Positions 27,088-34,922 of a DNA stretch of 64,000 bases are shown piece by piece (the stretch's first letter is position 1; each line of letters begins with the position of its first letter). A program made the position numbers and the translations under genes. The DNA comes from JAXMCK01 sp046349395 (GTDB taxonomy: Bacteria > Pseudomonadota > Alphaproteobacteria > Geminicoccales > Geminicoccaceae). Location: the NCBI GenBank assembly GCA_046349395.1, contig JAXMCK010000003.1:310001-374000 (forward strand). The letters are read 5' to 3'. The notes beneath the pieces are model-generated. The model had not been told where the DNA came from. It saw only the letters and a list, made by a program, of their open reading frames with translations, and ran no database searches.

Positions 27088-28049
27088 ATGGCGTGGCGTT
27101 CGGGGCAGAGCTACTCGACGGATCTACGGAGCCGGGTGCTGGCGGCGATGGACGGCGGGATGCCGGCCCGGGACGCGGCGCGGCTGTTCCAGGTCAGCGT
27201 GTCGTACATCTACAAGGCCGAGGCGCGCCGGGCGGCGACCGGCGAGACGGAGGCGCGGGCGCAGCGCAATCATCAGGCGCTCAAGCTGGCGGCCCATCAC
27301 GACGCCATTGCGGCGGAGGTAGTGCTACGTCCCGACGTCACGCTGAACGAGCTGCGCGCTTGGCTGCTGGCGACACATGGGGTGAGCACCAGTCTCGGCC
27401 TGATGCACCGGACCATTTTCCGGCTCGGCCTGACGCTGAAAAAAAGTCGCTCCGGGCGCAGGAGCAGGACCGGCCCGATGTCGCCGCGCGGCGCGCCGAC
27501 TGGCGCGCTGACCAAGCCGGGCTGAACCCGGCGCAGCTCGTCTTCGTGGACGAGACCGGTGCCGCTACCAACATGGCCCGCCGCTATGGCCGCAGCCCGC
27601 GCGGCCGGCGGGTGGACGGTCCCGTGCCGCACGGCCACTGGAAGTCGACCACTTTCGTCGGCGGCCTCACCGCCCGCGGCTTCGTCGCCCCCTACGTCAC
27701 CGACGGCGCGATGAACGGTGTCATCTTCCGGGCCTGGATCGAGCAGATGTTGGCTCCGGAGCTGCGACCCGGCGACATCGTGGTCATGGACAACCTGCCC
27801 GCCCACAAAGTCGCCGGCATTCGGGAGGCCATCGAGGCCCGCGGGGCCGAACTCCGTTATCTGCCGCCCTACTCGCCCGACCTCAATCCGATCGAGCAGG
27901 CCTTCGCCAAGCTCAAGGCCCTCCTGCGCAAGGCCGCCGAACGCACCGTCGACGGGCTGTGGAACGCTATCGGTAAGCTGCTCGACCTCTTCCCGCCTAC
28001 CGAATGCGCCAACTTCATCGCCAACTCAGGCTATCCACGCCCAGCGTGA
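27088..28049 (+). CDS. IS630-family DDE transposase, two frames joined by -1 shift at A7
   Basis: Frame 1 (from ATG 27088, or 27070) encodes the N-terminal helix-turn-helix part (STDLRSRVLAAMDGGMPARD, FQVSVSYIYKAEARRA) and terminates at 27525. The catalytic part is in the -1 frame, entered at the A7 run at 27439-27445, and continues to 28049. It shows all DDE blocks: FVDETGAATNM, VVMDNLPAHK and PYSPDLNPIEQAFAKLK. A full fused product would be about 320 aa, the usual IS630 size. The stop codon lies inside the right terminal repeat. Whether the shift is programmed or a disabling mutation cannot be told from one copy. Confidence 0.9.
27439..27445 (+). other. A7 slippery run for -1 frameshift in transposase
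   Basis: CTG AAA AAA AGT in frame 1 becomes GAA AAA AAG TCG in the -1 frame, which continues with recognisable transposase sequence (SLRAQEQDRPDVAARR). Runs of A7 support ribosomal or transcriptional slippage. Confidence 0.7.
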
Positions 28050-28389
28050 AAATGCTCTAGGACGAGGTCGAGCGGCCCGGACCCCACCACCTGAAAGGCG
28101 ATCCGCAGCCCGTCGCTCAGGGCGTACCGGACCTCCGGCTGCATGCGTTCTCCCGACGTTCCAGGACCTGCTTGCAGCGGAGTGGGCCCGCCGCGTCAAC
28201 GGCGCCGCGAACCGCAGATGGGTCGCGCGAGGGTCCGACGCCCGTAGCAGAACGGGGCTCAACCTGATCCTAAATGGGCGTCTCCTGAGCCCGCCTTCCC
28301 CAATGCTCAAGAGCCTCAGTGCTTTGCTGTTGGAACCGACCTGCAAGATCGGCGGTTGGCCTCAGGGACCGCTACCAGGAGCATGGAAA

Positions 28390-28515
28390 ATGGCTGGAAT
28401 TCTGCCGCTGTTCTTGTTGGTTGCACCGCTCGTGATCGCGTTCTGGGATCTGGGCCATATGGCGAACGAGGGCCGGAGCAAGCCTGGCAACCGAAGCGCT
28501 GAGGCTTTCCGCTAA
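28390..28515 (+). CDS. Possible small single-pass membrane peptide (41 aa)
   Basis: ATG at 28390 is preceded by AGGAG with 8-nt spacing. The peptide has one hydrophobic segment (MAGILPLFLLVAPLVIAFWD) followed by a polar, basic tail. The reading frame is open further upstream. No homologue is recognised, and a chance ORF is possible in GC-rich DNA; the good ribosome-binding site and membrane-like start are the only support. Confidence 0.35.
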   Translation: MAGILPLFLLVAPLVIAFWDLGHMANEGRSKPGNRSAEAFR

Positions 28516-28586
28516 ACCGTCACTACATTGAACGGTCGGTCCGTCTACCTGAACACGTAGCCAAACGAGTCCTGCCGGTCGAGGCG

Positions 28587-28614
28587 GCAGCAGCGGTCGC
28601 AACACCGCTGCTGC
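28587..28614 (-). terminator. GC-rich hairpin downstream of iron-binding protein gene
   Basis: GCAGCAGCGGT (28587-28597) and ACCGCTGCTGC (28604-28614) form a perfect 11-bp stem with a 6-nt loop, 28 bp beyond the stop at 28643. No T-tract follows on the minus strand, so termination is uncertain. Confidence 0.4.
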
Positions 28615-28642
28615 TTCGCTCCGTGGCGGAGAACGGGTCTCG

Positions 28643-29665
28643 TCAGCGCCAGCCGCAGCGGTCGGTGAGGTTGGCGGCGTCCTGGCTGTTCTGGGCGTAG
28701 ATGGCGGCGTTCAGCGTGTCCTGCTTGAAGCTGCCCCAGGCGGCGAGGACCGGGTGCGGCGGGACGGCGGGATTGGCGGGATATTCGAGGCTGATGTCGG
28801 CGAAGTAGCGCTGGCCTTCGGGTGACGCGAGATACTCGAGGAGCTTCTTCGCGTTCTCGGGGTGCGGGGCGTACTTCACCATGCCGGCTCCGGTGATGTT
28901 GACGTGCGTGCCGCGGTTTTCCTGGTTGGGGAAGAACACGGCGAGCTTGTCGCCGATCTCCTTCTCCTCGGGCTTCGAGGAGGCCTGCATCCGGGCCAGG
29001 TAGTAGCTGTTCGAGATGGCGATGTCGCCGACACCCGCCGCCACGGCCGCTAGCTGGTCGGTGTCGCCGCCTTCGGGCGGGCGGGCCATGTTGGCGACGA
29101 TGCCCTCGCACCATTTGAACGTCGCTTCGGGACCGTCGGCGTAGAGCAGCGAGCCGACGAGGCTGAGATTGTAGGTGCTGGTGCTGGAGCGGACGAGGAG
29201 CTTGCCCTTCCACATCGGGTCGGCCAGCTGCTCGTAGGTGCTGAGCTGCTTCGAATCGACCCGGTCCTTGGCGTAGGCGACGATGCGCGCGCGCACGGCG
29301 AGGCCGTACCACAAGCCCAGCGGGTGCCGCAGATGCTCGGGGATGGCGGCTTCGAGCACGTCCGACTTCACGGGTGCCAGCAGGCCGGCATCGACGGCGA
29401 AGGCGAGGCGGCCGGCATCGACGGTGATGAAGACGTCGGCCGGGCTGTTCTCGCCCTCGGCCTGGAGCCGCTGGATGAGCTGGTCGTGCGCACCCTCGAC
29501 GACGTTGACGCGGATGCCGGTAGCGGACTCGAAACTCTTCCAGAGGTCGCGGTCGGTGCCGTAGTGCCGGGCGTTGTAGACGTTGACTTCCTCGGCGCGC
29601 GCGGCGGTCGAGGCCACAAGGCCCACGGCCAGCAGCAGGGCCAGCTTCCTGGTCGATAGCGGCAT
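28643..29665 (-). CDS. Fe(3+) ABC transporter substrate-binding protein (FutA/FbpA-like)
   Basis: A 340-aa periplasmic binding protein. Signal peptide MPLSTRKLALLLAVGLVAST with cleavage after ARA. The mature start EEVNVYNARHYGTDRDLW is characteristic of ferric-binding proteins, and the SNSYYLARM motif supplies the paired tyrosines that coordinate Fe3+ in this group. A DVFITVDAGRLAFAVDAGLL stretch is also typical. Likely partner of the FbpB-type permease at 24043. The hairpin at 28587 follows it. Its 5' region (about 117 bp to the malonyl-CoA decarboxylase gene) shows no obvious Fur box by eye. Confidence 0.92.
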   Translation of the reverse strand: MPLSTRKLALLLAVGLVASTAARAEEVNVYNARHYGTDRDLWKSFESATGIRVNVVEGAHDQLIQRLQAEGENSPADVFITVDAGRLAFAVDAGLLAPVKSDVLEAAIPEHLRHPLGLWYGLAVRARIVAYAKDRVDSKQLSTYEQLADPMWKGKLLVRSSTSTYNLSLVGSLLYADGPEATFKWCEGIVANMARPPEGGDTDQLAAVAAGVGDIAISNSYYLARMQASSKPEEKEIGDKLAVFFPNQENRGTHVNITGAGMVKYAPHPENAKKLLEYLASPEGQRYFADISLEYPANPAVPPHPVLAAWGSFKQDTLNAAIYAQNSQDAANLTDRCGWR

Positions 29666-29782
29666 CCTGTTTTTCCCTGTCGAAAGACGATGACGCCCGG
29701 CGGCGTGCCGGAGCGCTACCGATCCGCGGCGGGCTGGACAAGCACAGGCGACCGAGACTCGATCTATACTTGTTCCAGAGAG

Positions 29783-31126
29783 TCAGACCGCGGGAAGTAG
29801 CGACTTCACCGCGGAGGACATGACGATTTCGCCATTGGCGGCGAAGGCCTCGTGGTTCTTTTCGATGGAGGCCGGGTCGTAGCGGTAGTTCACCAGCATG
29901 CCGAAGGACTCGGCGATGCCCTTCGGCGAGATGTCGCCCAGCCAGTTGAGGCGCTCCAGCCGTGCCCCGTTGCCGAGATGGAAGCGCGCCACCGGATCGC
30001 GCGGGCGGCTGCCCCGCTTCTCCCGCGCCAGATACTGCGCGCATAGACGGGTCATCGGCTTCTCGAGCCGAGCGGTCGCCGCCTCGTCGGCGCTCCACTT
30101 GGAATCGGCGAGGGCAGTCAGGATCGTCCGGTCGGCGGTGGTGAGCGCCTTGCTCTCGCCGTCGGCCAGTTCTTCCTTCAGCCACACCGCGAAGCCGGGG
30201 ATCGGCGACAGGGTCGACCAGGTCCGGATTTGCGGCAGCTCGCGGGCGAGATCGGCGACGACGGCCTTGATCAGGAAGTTGCCGAGCGTGACGCCGCGCA
30301 GACCGTCCTGGCAGTTGCTGATGGAGTAGAAGATCGCCGTGTCCGCCCCCTTCGGATCGGCCACCTCGGCGGCCGGGTCGAGCAGCGGCTGGACCTTGTC
30401 GGCGATGCTCTGGACCAGGGCTACCTGTACGAAGATGAGCGGCTCGTCGGGCAGCGCCGGATGGAAGAAGGCGAAGCAGCGGCGGTCGGCCGCGAGGCGG
30501 CGCTTCAGCTCCTCCAGCGCCTTGATGCGGTGCACCTTCTCGTAGCGCATCAGCTTTTCGAGCAGGGCGGCCGGGCTCCGCCAGTCGATCCGCTCCAGCG
30601 TGAGGAAGCCCGGGTTGAACCAACTCTCGAGGAGCGTGTGCAGGTCGGCATCGACCTCGCGCAGGTCGCGGCCGGTGTCCTGACGCAGCAGATCGGCGCG
30701 CAGTTGGACGAGCGTTCTGGTGCCGTTCGGGGCCGTGTTCATGCGCCGGAACAGCTCGATGCGCGGGGCCTCGGTGGCCTCGCGCAGGGCCAGGAGGTGG
30801 CTCAGCGACGGCTCCTCGCGCCAGGTCTCGATGGCGCGGCCGAGACGCTTGCGGTCGACGGCGAGATCGCTGCCGAGCCAGCGGTAGAAGGCGAGGCGGT
30901 CGGCCTCGCTCATGGCACGCCAGGACTCGACGACCTCGCGGGCCAGGGCGGCACCGGAGGCCTCGCCACGGGTGGACAACAGGTCGCGGCAGAGGTCCTC
31001 GATGCCGCCACGGCGGCGCCCGGCGATACGGCTGCGGACGAGGTCGCGGCCCGCATCCGCGATCGAGGTCCAGAGCTGGTTCACCATGCTGGTCGGCATC
31101 GAAAGGTCCCGCGCCATCGAGGCCAT
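29783..31126 (-). CDS. Malonyl-CoA decarboxylase
   Basis: A 447-aa enzyme converting malonyl-CoA to acetyl-CoA and CO2. A helical N-terminal domain (about 1-170) is followed by the GNAT-fold catalytic domain. Landmarks are FFHPALPDEPLIFVQVAL, AIFYSISNCQDGLRGVTLGN and TWSTLSPIPGF, which carries the catalytic Ser region. ATG at 31126 or the GTG just before it both work. It is divergent from the Ehr-type complex genes, about 180 bp away. In other bacteria it often sits with a malonyl-CoA synthetase, which is not here. Confidence 0.95.
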   Translation of the reverse strand: MASMARDLSMPTSMVNQLWTSIADAGRDLVRSRIAGRRRGGIEDLCRDLLSTRGEASGAALAREVVESWRAMSEADRLAFYRWLGSDLAVDRKRLGRAIETWREEPSLSHLLALREATEAPRIELFRRMNTAPNGTRTLVQLRADLLRQDTGRDLREVDADLHTLLESWFNPGFLTLERIDWRSPAALLEKLMRYEKVHRIKALEELKRRLAADRRCFAFFHPALPDEPLIFVQVALVQSIADKVQPLLDPAAEVADPKGADTAIFYSISNCQDGLRGVTLGNFLIKAVVADLARELPQIRTWSTLSPIPGFAVWLKEELADGESKALTTADRTILTALADSKWSADEAATARLEKPMTRLCAQYLAREKRGSRPRDPVARFHLGNGARLERLNWLGDISPKGIAESFGMLVNYRYDPASIEKNHEAFAANGEIVMSSAVKSLLPAV

Positions 31127-31309
31127 CACTCAACCACGCCGGCCGGGGCCGATCCAGCCCGTGCGGCGACGGCGCATTTCGCCGCGCGCCCGCGGCCGGT
31201 GGCTCGCTTGCGCCGTGTCGCGGCAGGGGATTAGACCGGACGCTGGCCGTTCGGGGGGTGCCGGCGTGACGCGAAGAGGGCAGACGACGGGATCGGGTCC
31301 GCTCGGCGC

Positions 31310-33316
31310 ATGCTGATCGGTGCGGTCCTCCTGCCCCTCCTGGGTGTGCTCCTCCTAACGGCGGGTGCAGGGCTTTCCGCAAGGCTCGCCCGACCGACGC
31401 TGGTCTACGGCGTGTGCCTCGCCGTCATCGCGGTCCTCGTCGCCGTTGCGATCGCCGTCCTGGGCTCAGGGACGACGACCGAGATCGCCTTGCCGCTGGG
31501 GCTGCCCTGGCTCGGCGCGCATCTGCGGGTCGACGCGCTGGCCGCCTTCTTCATGCTGGTCGTCAATCTCGGCGCCGGCATCGTCAGTCTGTATGCCCTG
31601 GGCTACGGCCGCGACGAGACCGAGCCGCGGCGGGTGCTGCCTTTCTATCCGGCCTTCCTCGCCGGCATGAACCTCGTGCTGCTGGCGGCCGATGCCTTCA
31701 CCTTCCTCTTCGCCTGGGAGGTGATGTCGCTCACCTCATGGGCGTTGGTCCTGCGCGACGGGCGGCGCGAGGAGTGCCGCGACGCCGCCTGGCTCTATCT
31801 CGTGATGGCGGGCTTCGGCACCCTTTGCCTGCTGCTCTGCTTCGGCCTGCTCGCCGGGTCGAGCGGCGCCTACGCCTTCGCGACGATCCGGCAGTTGCCG
31901 CCGACGGGCCTCATCGCCGGGTTCGTTTTTCTCCTGGCCCTGCTCGGCACCGGTTCGAAGGCGGGCCTTGTGCCGCTCCATGTCTGGCTGCCGCCGGCGC
32001 ATGCCGCAGCCCCCAGCCACGTCTCGGCGCTGATGAGCGGCGTGATGACGAAGGTCGCCGCCTACGGGGCGATCCGGATCCTGTTCGACCTTTTGGGCGA
32101 GCCCGGCTGGTGGTGGGGCTCGGTGCTGATGCTGGTCGGCGGCATCTCGGCCGTCCTTGGGCTGCTCTACGCCCTGATGCAGACCGACCTGAAGCGGGTG
32201 CTGGCCTGCAGCACGATCGAGAATTTGGGGCTCGTCTTCGTCGGCCTAGGACTGGCGCTCACCTATCGCGCCAACGGCCTGCCGCTGCTCGCCGCGTTGG
32301 CGTTGGCGGCGGCACTGCTGCACGCGCTGAACCATGCGCTCTTCAAGGGCCTGCTCTTCATGGGGGCGGGTGCCGTGCTGCACGCAACCGGGGAGCGCGA
32401 GCTGGATCGGCTGGGCGGGTTGATCCACGCCCTGCCGGTGACGAGTGCCGTCGTTCTGGTCGGTGCCGCCGCGATCTCGGCCCTGCCGCCGCTCAACGGG
32501 TTCGTCTCGGAATGGCTGCTGTTCCAGGCGATCCTGCAGACGCCACAGCTTCCCGAGGCGGTGCTCCGGTTCCTGTCGCCTGCCGTCGGAGCGCTGCTGG
32601 CGCTGGCCGCAGCCCTGGCGGCCGCCTGCTTCGTGCGGGCCTACGGGATCGTGTTTCTCGGTCGGCCGCGGAGTGACGCCGCAAGGAACGCGCACGAGGT
32701 GGACCGCCTGTCGCTGGCGGCCATGATCGTGGCGGCGGCCTTGTGCGTGCTGATCGGCATCTTTCCGGGGCCAGTCATCGACCTGCTAGGGCAGGCGGTG
32801 GCCGAGATGAACAGCGGCGTGCGGCTGGCAGCGCAGGGCGGTCAGGGCTGGCTGTCGCTGGTGCCCGTCGACGCGAAGCACAGTTCCTACAACGGGCTCG
32901 TGCTGCTGCTGTTCATCACCGTGTCGTCGACCTCGGTGATCTGGGCTGTGCACCGCTTCGCCAACAAGACCCTGCGGCGGAGCCCGGCCTGGGACTGCGG
33001 CTATCCGGATCCTAGCCCGCTGACGCAGTACGGGGCGGTCAGCTTCGCACAGCCGATCCGGCGGGTGTTCGCGTCCACTGTGTTCGGGGCCAAGGACACC
33101 GTGACGATGCCCGCACCGGGCGATCTGGCGCCGGCGACATTCCGCCTCGCCTGGAAGGACCCGATCTGGCGCGGCATCTACGTGCCCGTCGCCAAGGCGG
33201 TCGAGATCGTCGCCGACCGGCTGAACGTGCTGCAGTACCTGACCGTCCGCAGCTATCTGACGATGACGTTCGGCGCGCTGATCACGCTCCTGCTCGTGGT
33301 CGCGGCATGGCGCTGA
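31310..33316 (+). CDS. hyfB: Membrane ion-pump subunit HyfB-like (Mrp-antiporter family)
   Basis: A 668-aa protein with about 16 membrane helices, homologous to hydrogenase-4 HyfB/HycC and complex I NuoL. Ion-path residues are visible: Glu in FAWEVMSLTSWAL, and GTGSKAGLVPLHVWLPPAHA (Lys and His) with ALMSGVMTKVAAYGA. The C-terminal extension (CGYPDPSPLTQYGAVSFAQP) is typical of HyfB rather than NuoL. It opens a six-gene run hyfBCEFGI in which every junction overlaps or abuts. Symbol given by homology; the complex is not a true hydrogenase (see the large subunit). Confidence 0.92.
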   Translation: MLIGAVLLPLLGVLLLTAGAGLSARLARPTLVYGVCLAVIAVLVAVAIAVLGSGTTTEIALPLGLPWLGAHLRVDALAAFFMLVVNLGAGIVSLYALGYGRDETEPRRVLPFYPAFLAGMNLVLLAADAFTFLFAWEVMSLTSWALVLRDGRREECRDAAWLYLVMAGFGTLCLLLCFGLLAGSSGAYAFATIRQLPPTGLIAGFVFLLALLGTGSKAGLVPLHVWLPPAHAAAPSHVSALMSGVMTKVAAYGAIRILFDLLGEPGWWWGSVLMLVGGISAVLGLLYALMQTDLKRVLACSTIENLGLVFVGLGLALTYRANGLPLLAALALAAALLHALNHALFKGLLFMGAGAVLHATGERELDRLGGLIHALPVTSAVVLVGAAAISALPPLNGFVSEWLLFQAILQTPQLPEAVLRFLSPAVGALLALAAALAAACFVRAYGIVFLGRPRSDAARNAHEVDRLSLAAMIVAAALCVLIGIFPGPVIDLLGQAVAEMNSGVRLAAQGGQGWLSLVPVDAKHSSYNGLVLLLFITVSSTSVIWAVHRFANKTLRRSPAWDCGYPDPSPLTQYGAVSFAQPIRRVFASTVFGAKDTVTMPAPGDLAPATFRLAWKDPIWRGIYVPVAKAVEIVADRLNVLQYLTVRSYLTMTFGALITLLLVVAAWR

Positions 33317-34266
33317 TCCTCGAACTGACGGCGCAGGGCTGCCAGATGTTCCTGGCGCTCGTCCTCTCGCCGCTCGTGATCGGCTATCTGCGCAAGCTGC
33401 GGGCGCGCCTGACGCGACGGCAGGGGCCCTCGCTCCTGCAGCCCTATCGGGACTTGCTGCGCCTGTTCCGCAAGGACGCGGTGCTGGCGGACAACGCCTC
33501 CTGGCTGTTCCGCGTCGCACCCTATGCGATCTTCGCCTCGACCTGGGTGGCGGCGGCGCTGGTGCCGACCTTCTCGACCGGACTCATGTTCAACTGGGCG
33601 GTCGACCTCATCGCCATCGTGGCGCTGCTCGGGACTGCGCGCTTCTTCCTGGGCCTCGCGGCGATGGACGTCGGCACGGCCTTCGGCGGAATCGGGGCCA
33701 GCCGGGAGGCGATGATCGCGTCGCTGGCCGAGCCCGCGATGCTGATGATCGCGTTCACCGTGGCGCTCTTGGCCGGCACGTCGCGGCTCTCGGGCATCGC
33801 CGAGTATCTGGCGCACGGCAATGTCGGCCTGCGTGTGTCGCTGGCGTTGTCGCTGATCGCGCTCGTCATGGTGGCGATCGCCGAGAACGGGCGCATCCCG
33901 ATCGACAACCCGGCCACGCATCTCGAGCTGACCATGGTCCACGAGGCCATGATCCTCGAATATTCGGGCCGGCATCTGGCGCTGATCGAGGCGGCGAGTG
34001 CCTTGAAGCTCCTGATGTACCTCTCGCTCATCGCCTGCATCTTCTTCCCGATCGGGATCGGCGGCGGGGCGCAGGCGGGCGTGCCGGCGCTGACGGCGGG
34101 GCTGATCGCCTATCTCCTCAAGATCTTCGTCCTGGCGACGGGGCTCGCTTTGTTCGAGGCCAGCATCGCGAAGATGCGGGTGTTCCGCTACGGCGAGTTC
34201 CTGGGTGCCGCCCTGATGCTGGGCGTACTCGGCACGCTCCTGTTGTTCGTGTCGAGGTCGATGTGA
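33307..34266 (+). CDS. hyfC: Membrane subunit HyfC-like (NuoH family)
   Basis: A 319-aa integral membrane protein of the NuoH/HyfC/HycD family, which forms the interface between the peripheral arm and the antiporter-like subunits. Conserved loop ENGRIPIDNPATHLELTMVH followed by EAMILEYSGRHLALIE, with the charged residues thought to couple redox chemistry to ion pumping. About eight helices. It starts 10 nt inside hyfB and ends in a GTGA overlap with hyfE. Confidence 0.93.
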   Translation: MALILELTAQGCQMFLALVLSPLVIGYLRKLRARLTRRQGPSLLQPYRDLLRLFRKDAVLADNASWLFRVAPYAIFASTWVAAALVPTFSTGLMFNWAVDLIAIVALLGTARFFLGLAAMDVGTAFGGIGASREAMIASLAEPAMLMIAFTVALLAGTSRLSGIAEYLAHGNVGLRVSLALSLIALVMVAIAENGRIPIDNPATHLELTMVHEAMILEYSGRHLALIEAASALKLLMYLSLIACIFFPIGIGGGAQAGVPALTAGLIAYLLKIFVLATGLALFEASIAKMRVFRYGEFLGAALMLGVLGTLLLFVSRSM

Positions 34267-34922
34267 GCGGCAATCTCGGCTTCGACATCGCCCACATGCT
34301 GGCCGGCGGCATGGTCGTCGTCAGCTTCATGCTGCTCTACCAGGGCCGGATGTTCGCGTTGATCCATGCCTTCGCGATCCATGCCGCACTGCTGACCATG
34401 GCGGTGGCGTGGCAGGCGCACCTGCAGGAGGCACCGCATCTCTACCTCACCGCGGCGATGGCCCTGATCCTGAAGGTGATCATCGTGCCGGTGGCGCTGC
34501 ACCGGATCGTGCAGCAACTCGGCATTCACCGCGAGATCGAGCAGGTGGTGGGGGCCGGCATCACCATGCTGGCGGGGCTGGGGCTGACGGCGCTGGCCAT
34601 CCTCGTCGTGATGCCGGTGACGAAGGGTGTGGCGCTGATCACGCGGGAGGACATCGCCTTCGCGCTGGCGGTGGTGCTCCTGGGTCTCCTCATGATGATC
34701 ACGCGGCGCAACGCCGTCTCGCAGGTGATCGGCTTCATGAGCCTGGAGAACGGGCTCATCCTGGCGGCGGCGGGTGCGAAGGGCATGCCGCTCGTCGTGG
34801 AGCTGTCCATCGCCTTCTCGGTGCTGATCGCCATCATCGTCTTCGGCATCGTCGTCTTCCGTATCCGCGAGCGGTTCGACACGGTGGACGTCGCCGCCCT
34901 CGACCGGTTCCGGGGCGAGTAG
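34263..34922 (+). CDS. hyfE: Membrane subunit HyfE-like
   Basis: A 219-aa protein with about seven hydrophobic helices. The C-terminal half (FMSLENGLILAAAGAKGMPL then FSVLIAIIVFGIVVFRIRER) resembles complex I NuoK, including a glutamate in SLENG, as in HyfE. It starts at GTG 34263 overlapping hyfC, and the ATG of hyfF follows its stop directly. Present in hydrogenase-4 and in Ehr complexes but not in the simpler HycA-I hydrogenase-3. Confidence 0.9.
   Translation: MSGNLGFDIAHMLAGGMVVVSFMLLYQGRMFALIHAFAIHAALLTMAVAWQAHLQEAPHLYLTAAMALILKVIIVPVALHRIVQQLGIHREIEQVVGAGITMLAGLGLTALAILVVMPVTKGVALITREDIAFALAVVLLGLLMMITRRNAVSQVIGFMSLENGLILAAAGAKGMPLVVELSIAFSVLIAIIVFGIVVFRIRERFDTVDVAALDRFRGE

Larger units (their letters stand above)
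26994..28057 (+). mobile_element. IS630-family insertion sequence, 1064 bp
   Basis: The element is flanked by TA on both sides (26992-26993 and 28058-28059), the IS630/Tc1 target duplication. Imperfect inverted ends: GAGCGGATTC at 26994 and GAGCATTTTC (complement of 28048-28057), 7 of 10 identical. It carries a two-frame DDE transposase. Removing the element and one TA restores an open frame across the target gene. The element appears complete. Confidence 0.95.
25759..28144 (-). pseudogene. Alpha/beta-hydrolase-adenylate cyclase fusion gene interrupted by IS630 element
   Basis: The N-terminal 29 codons (28144-28058, MQPEVRYALSDGLRIAFQVV then GSGPLDLVL) and the remaining 411 codons (26991-25759, starting VPGFTSNLDLAW) read in one frame once the IS and one TA are removed, giving an ancestral 439-aa protein. 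An alpha/beta-hydrolase fold (LFDKRGTGLSD, GVSEGGP, late GADHLPW) comes first, then a class III cyclase (LFTDIVGST, SLGDGFLATF). The expected AVHIAARV motif reads AVHTAAHV, so the transition-state Arg is also lost. A short downstream start could still express a truncated protein. Confidence 0.88.
28145..28642. other. Intergenic region between interrupted cyclase and iron-binding gene
   Basis: About 500 bp with lower coding character. It contains the promoter side of the interrupted cyclase gene, a possible small membrane-peptide ORF (28390-28515) and a GC-rich hairpin (28587-28614). I see no conserved large gene here. Confidence 0.6.

Noticed and set aside
28545..31382. A 945-codon minus-strand frame covering the iron-binding and malonyl-CoA decarboxylase genes
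   Set aside because: It is arginine/alanine-rich, lacks any domain, and overlaps two clear genes on the same strand in another frame; GC-rich DNA often has such long shadow frames.
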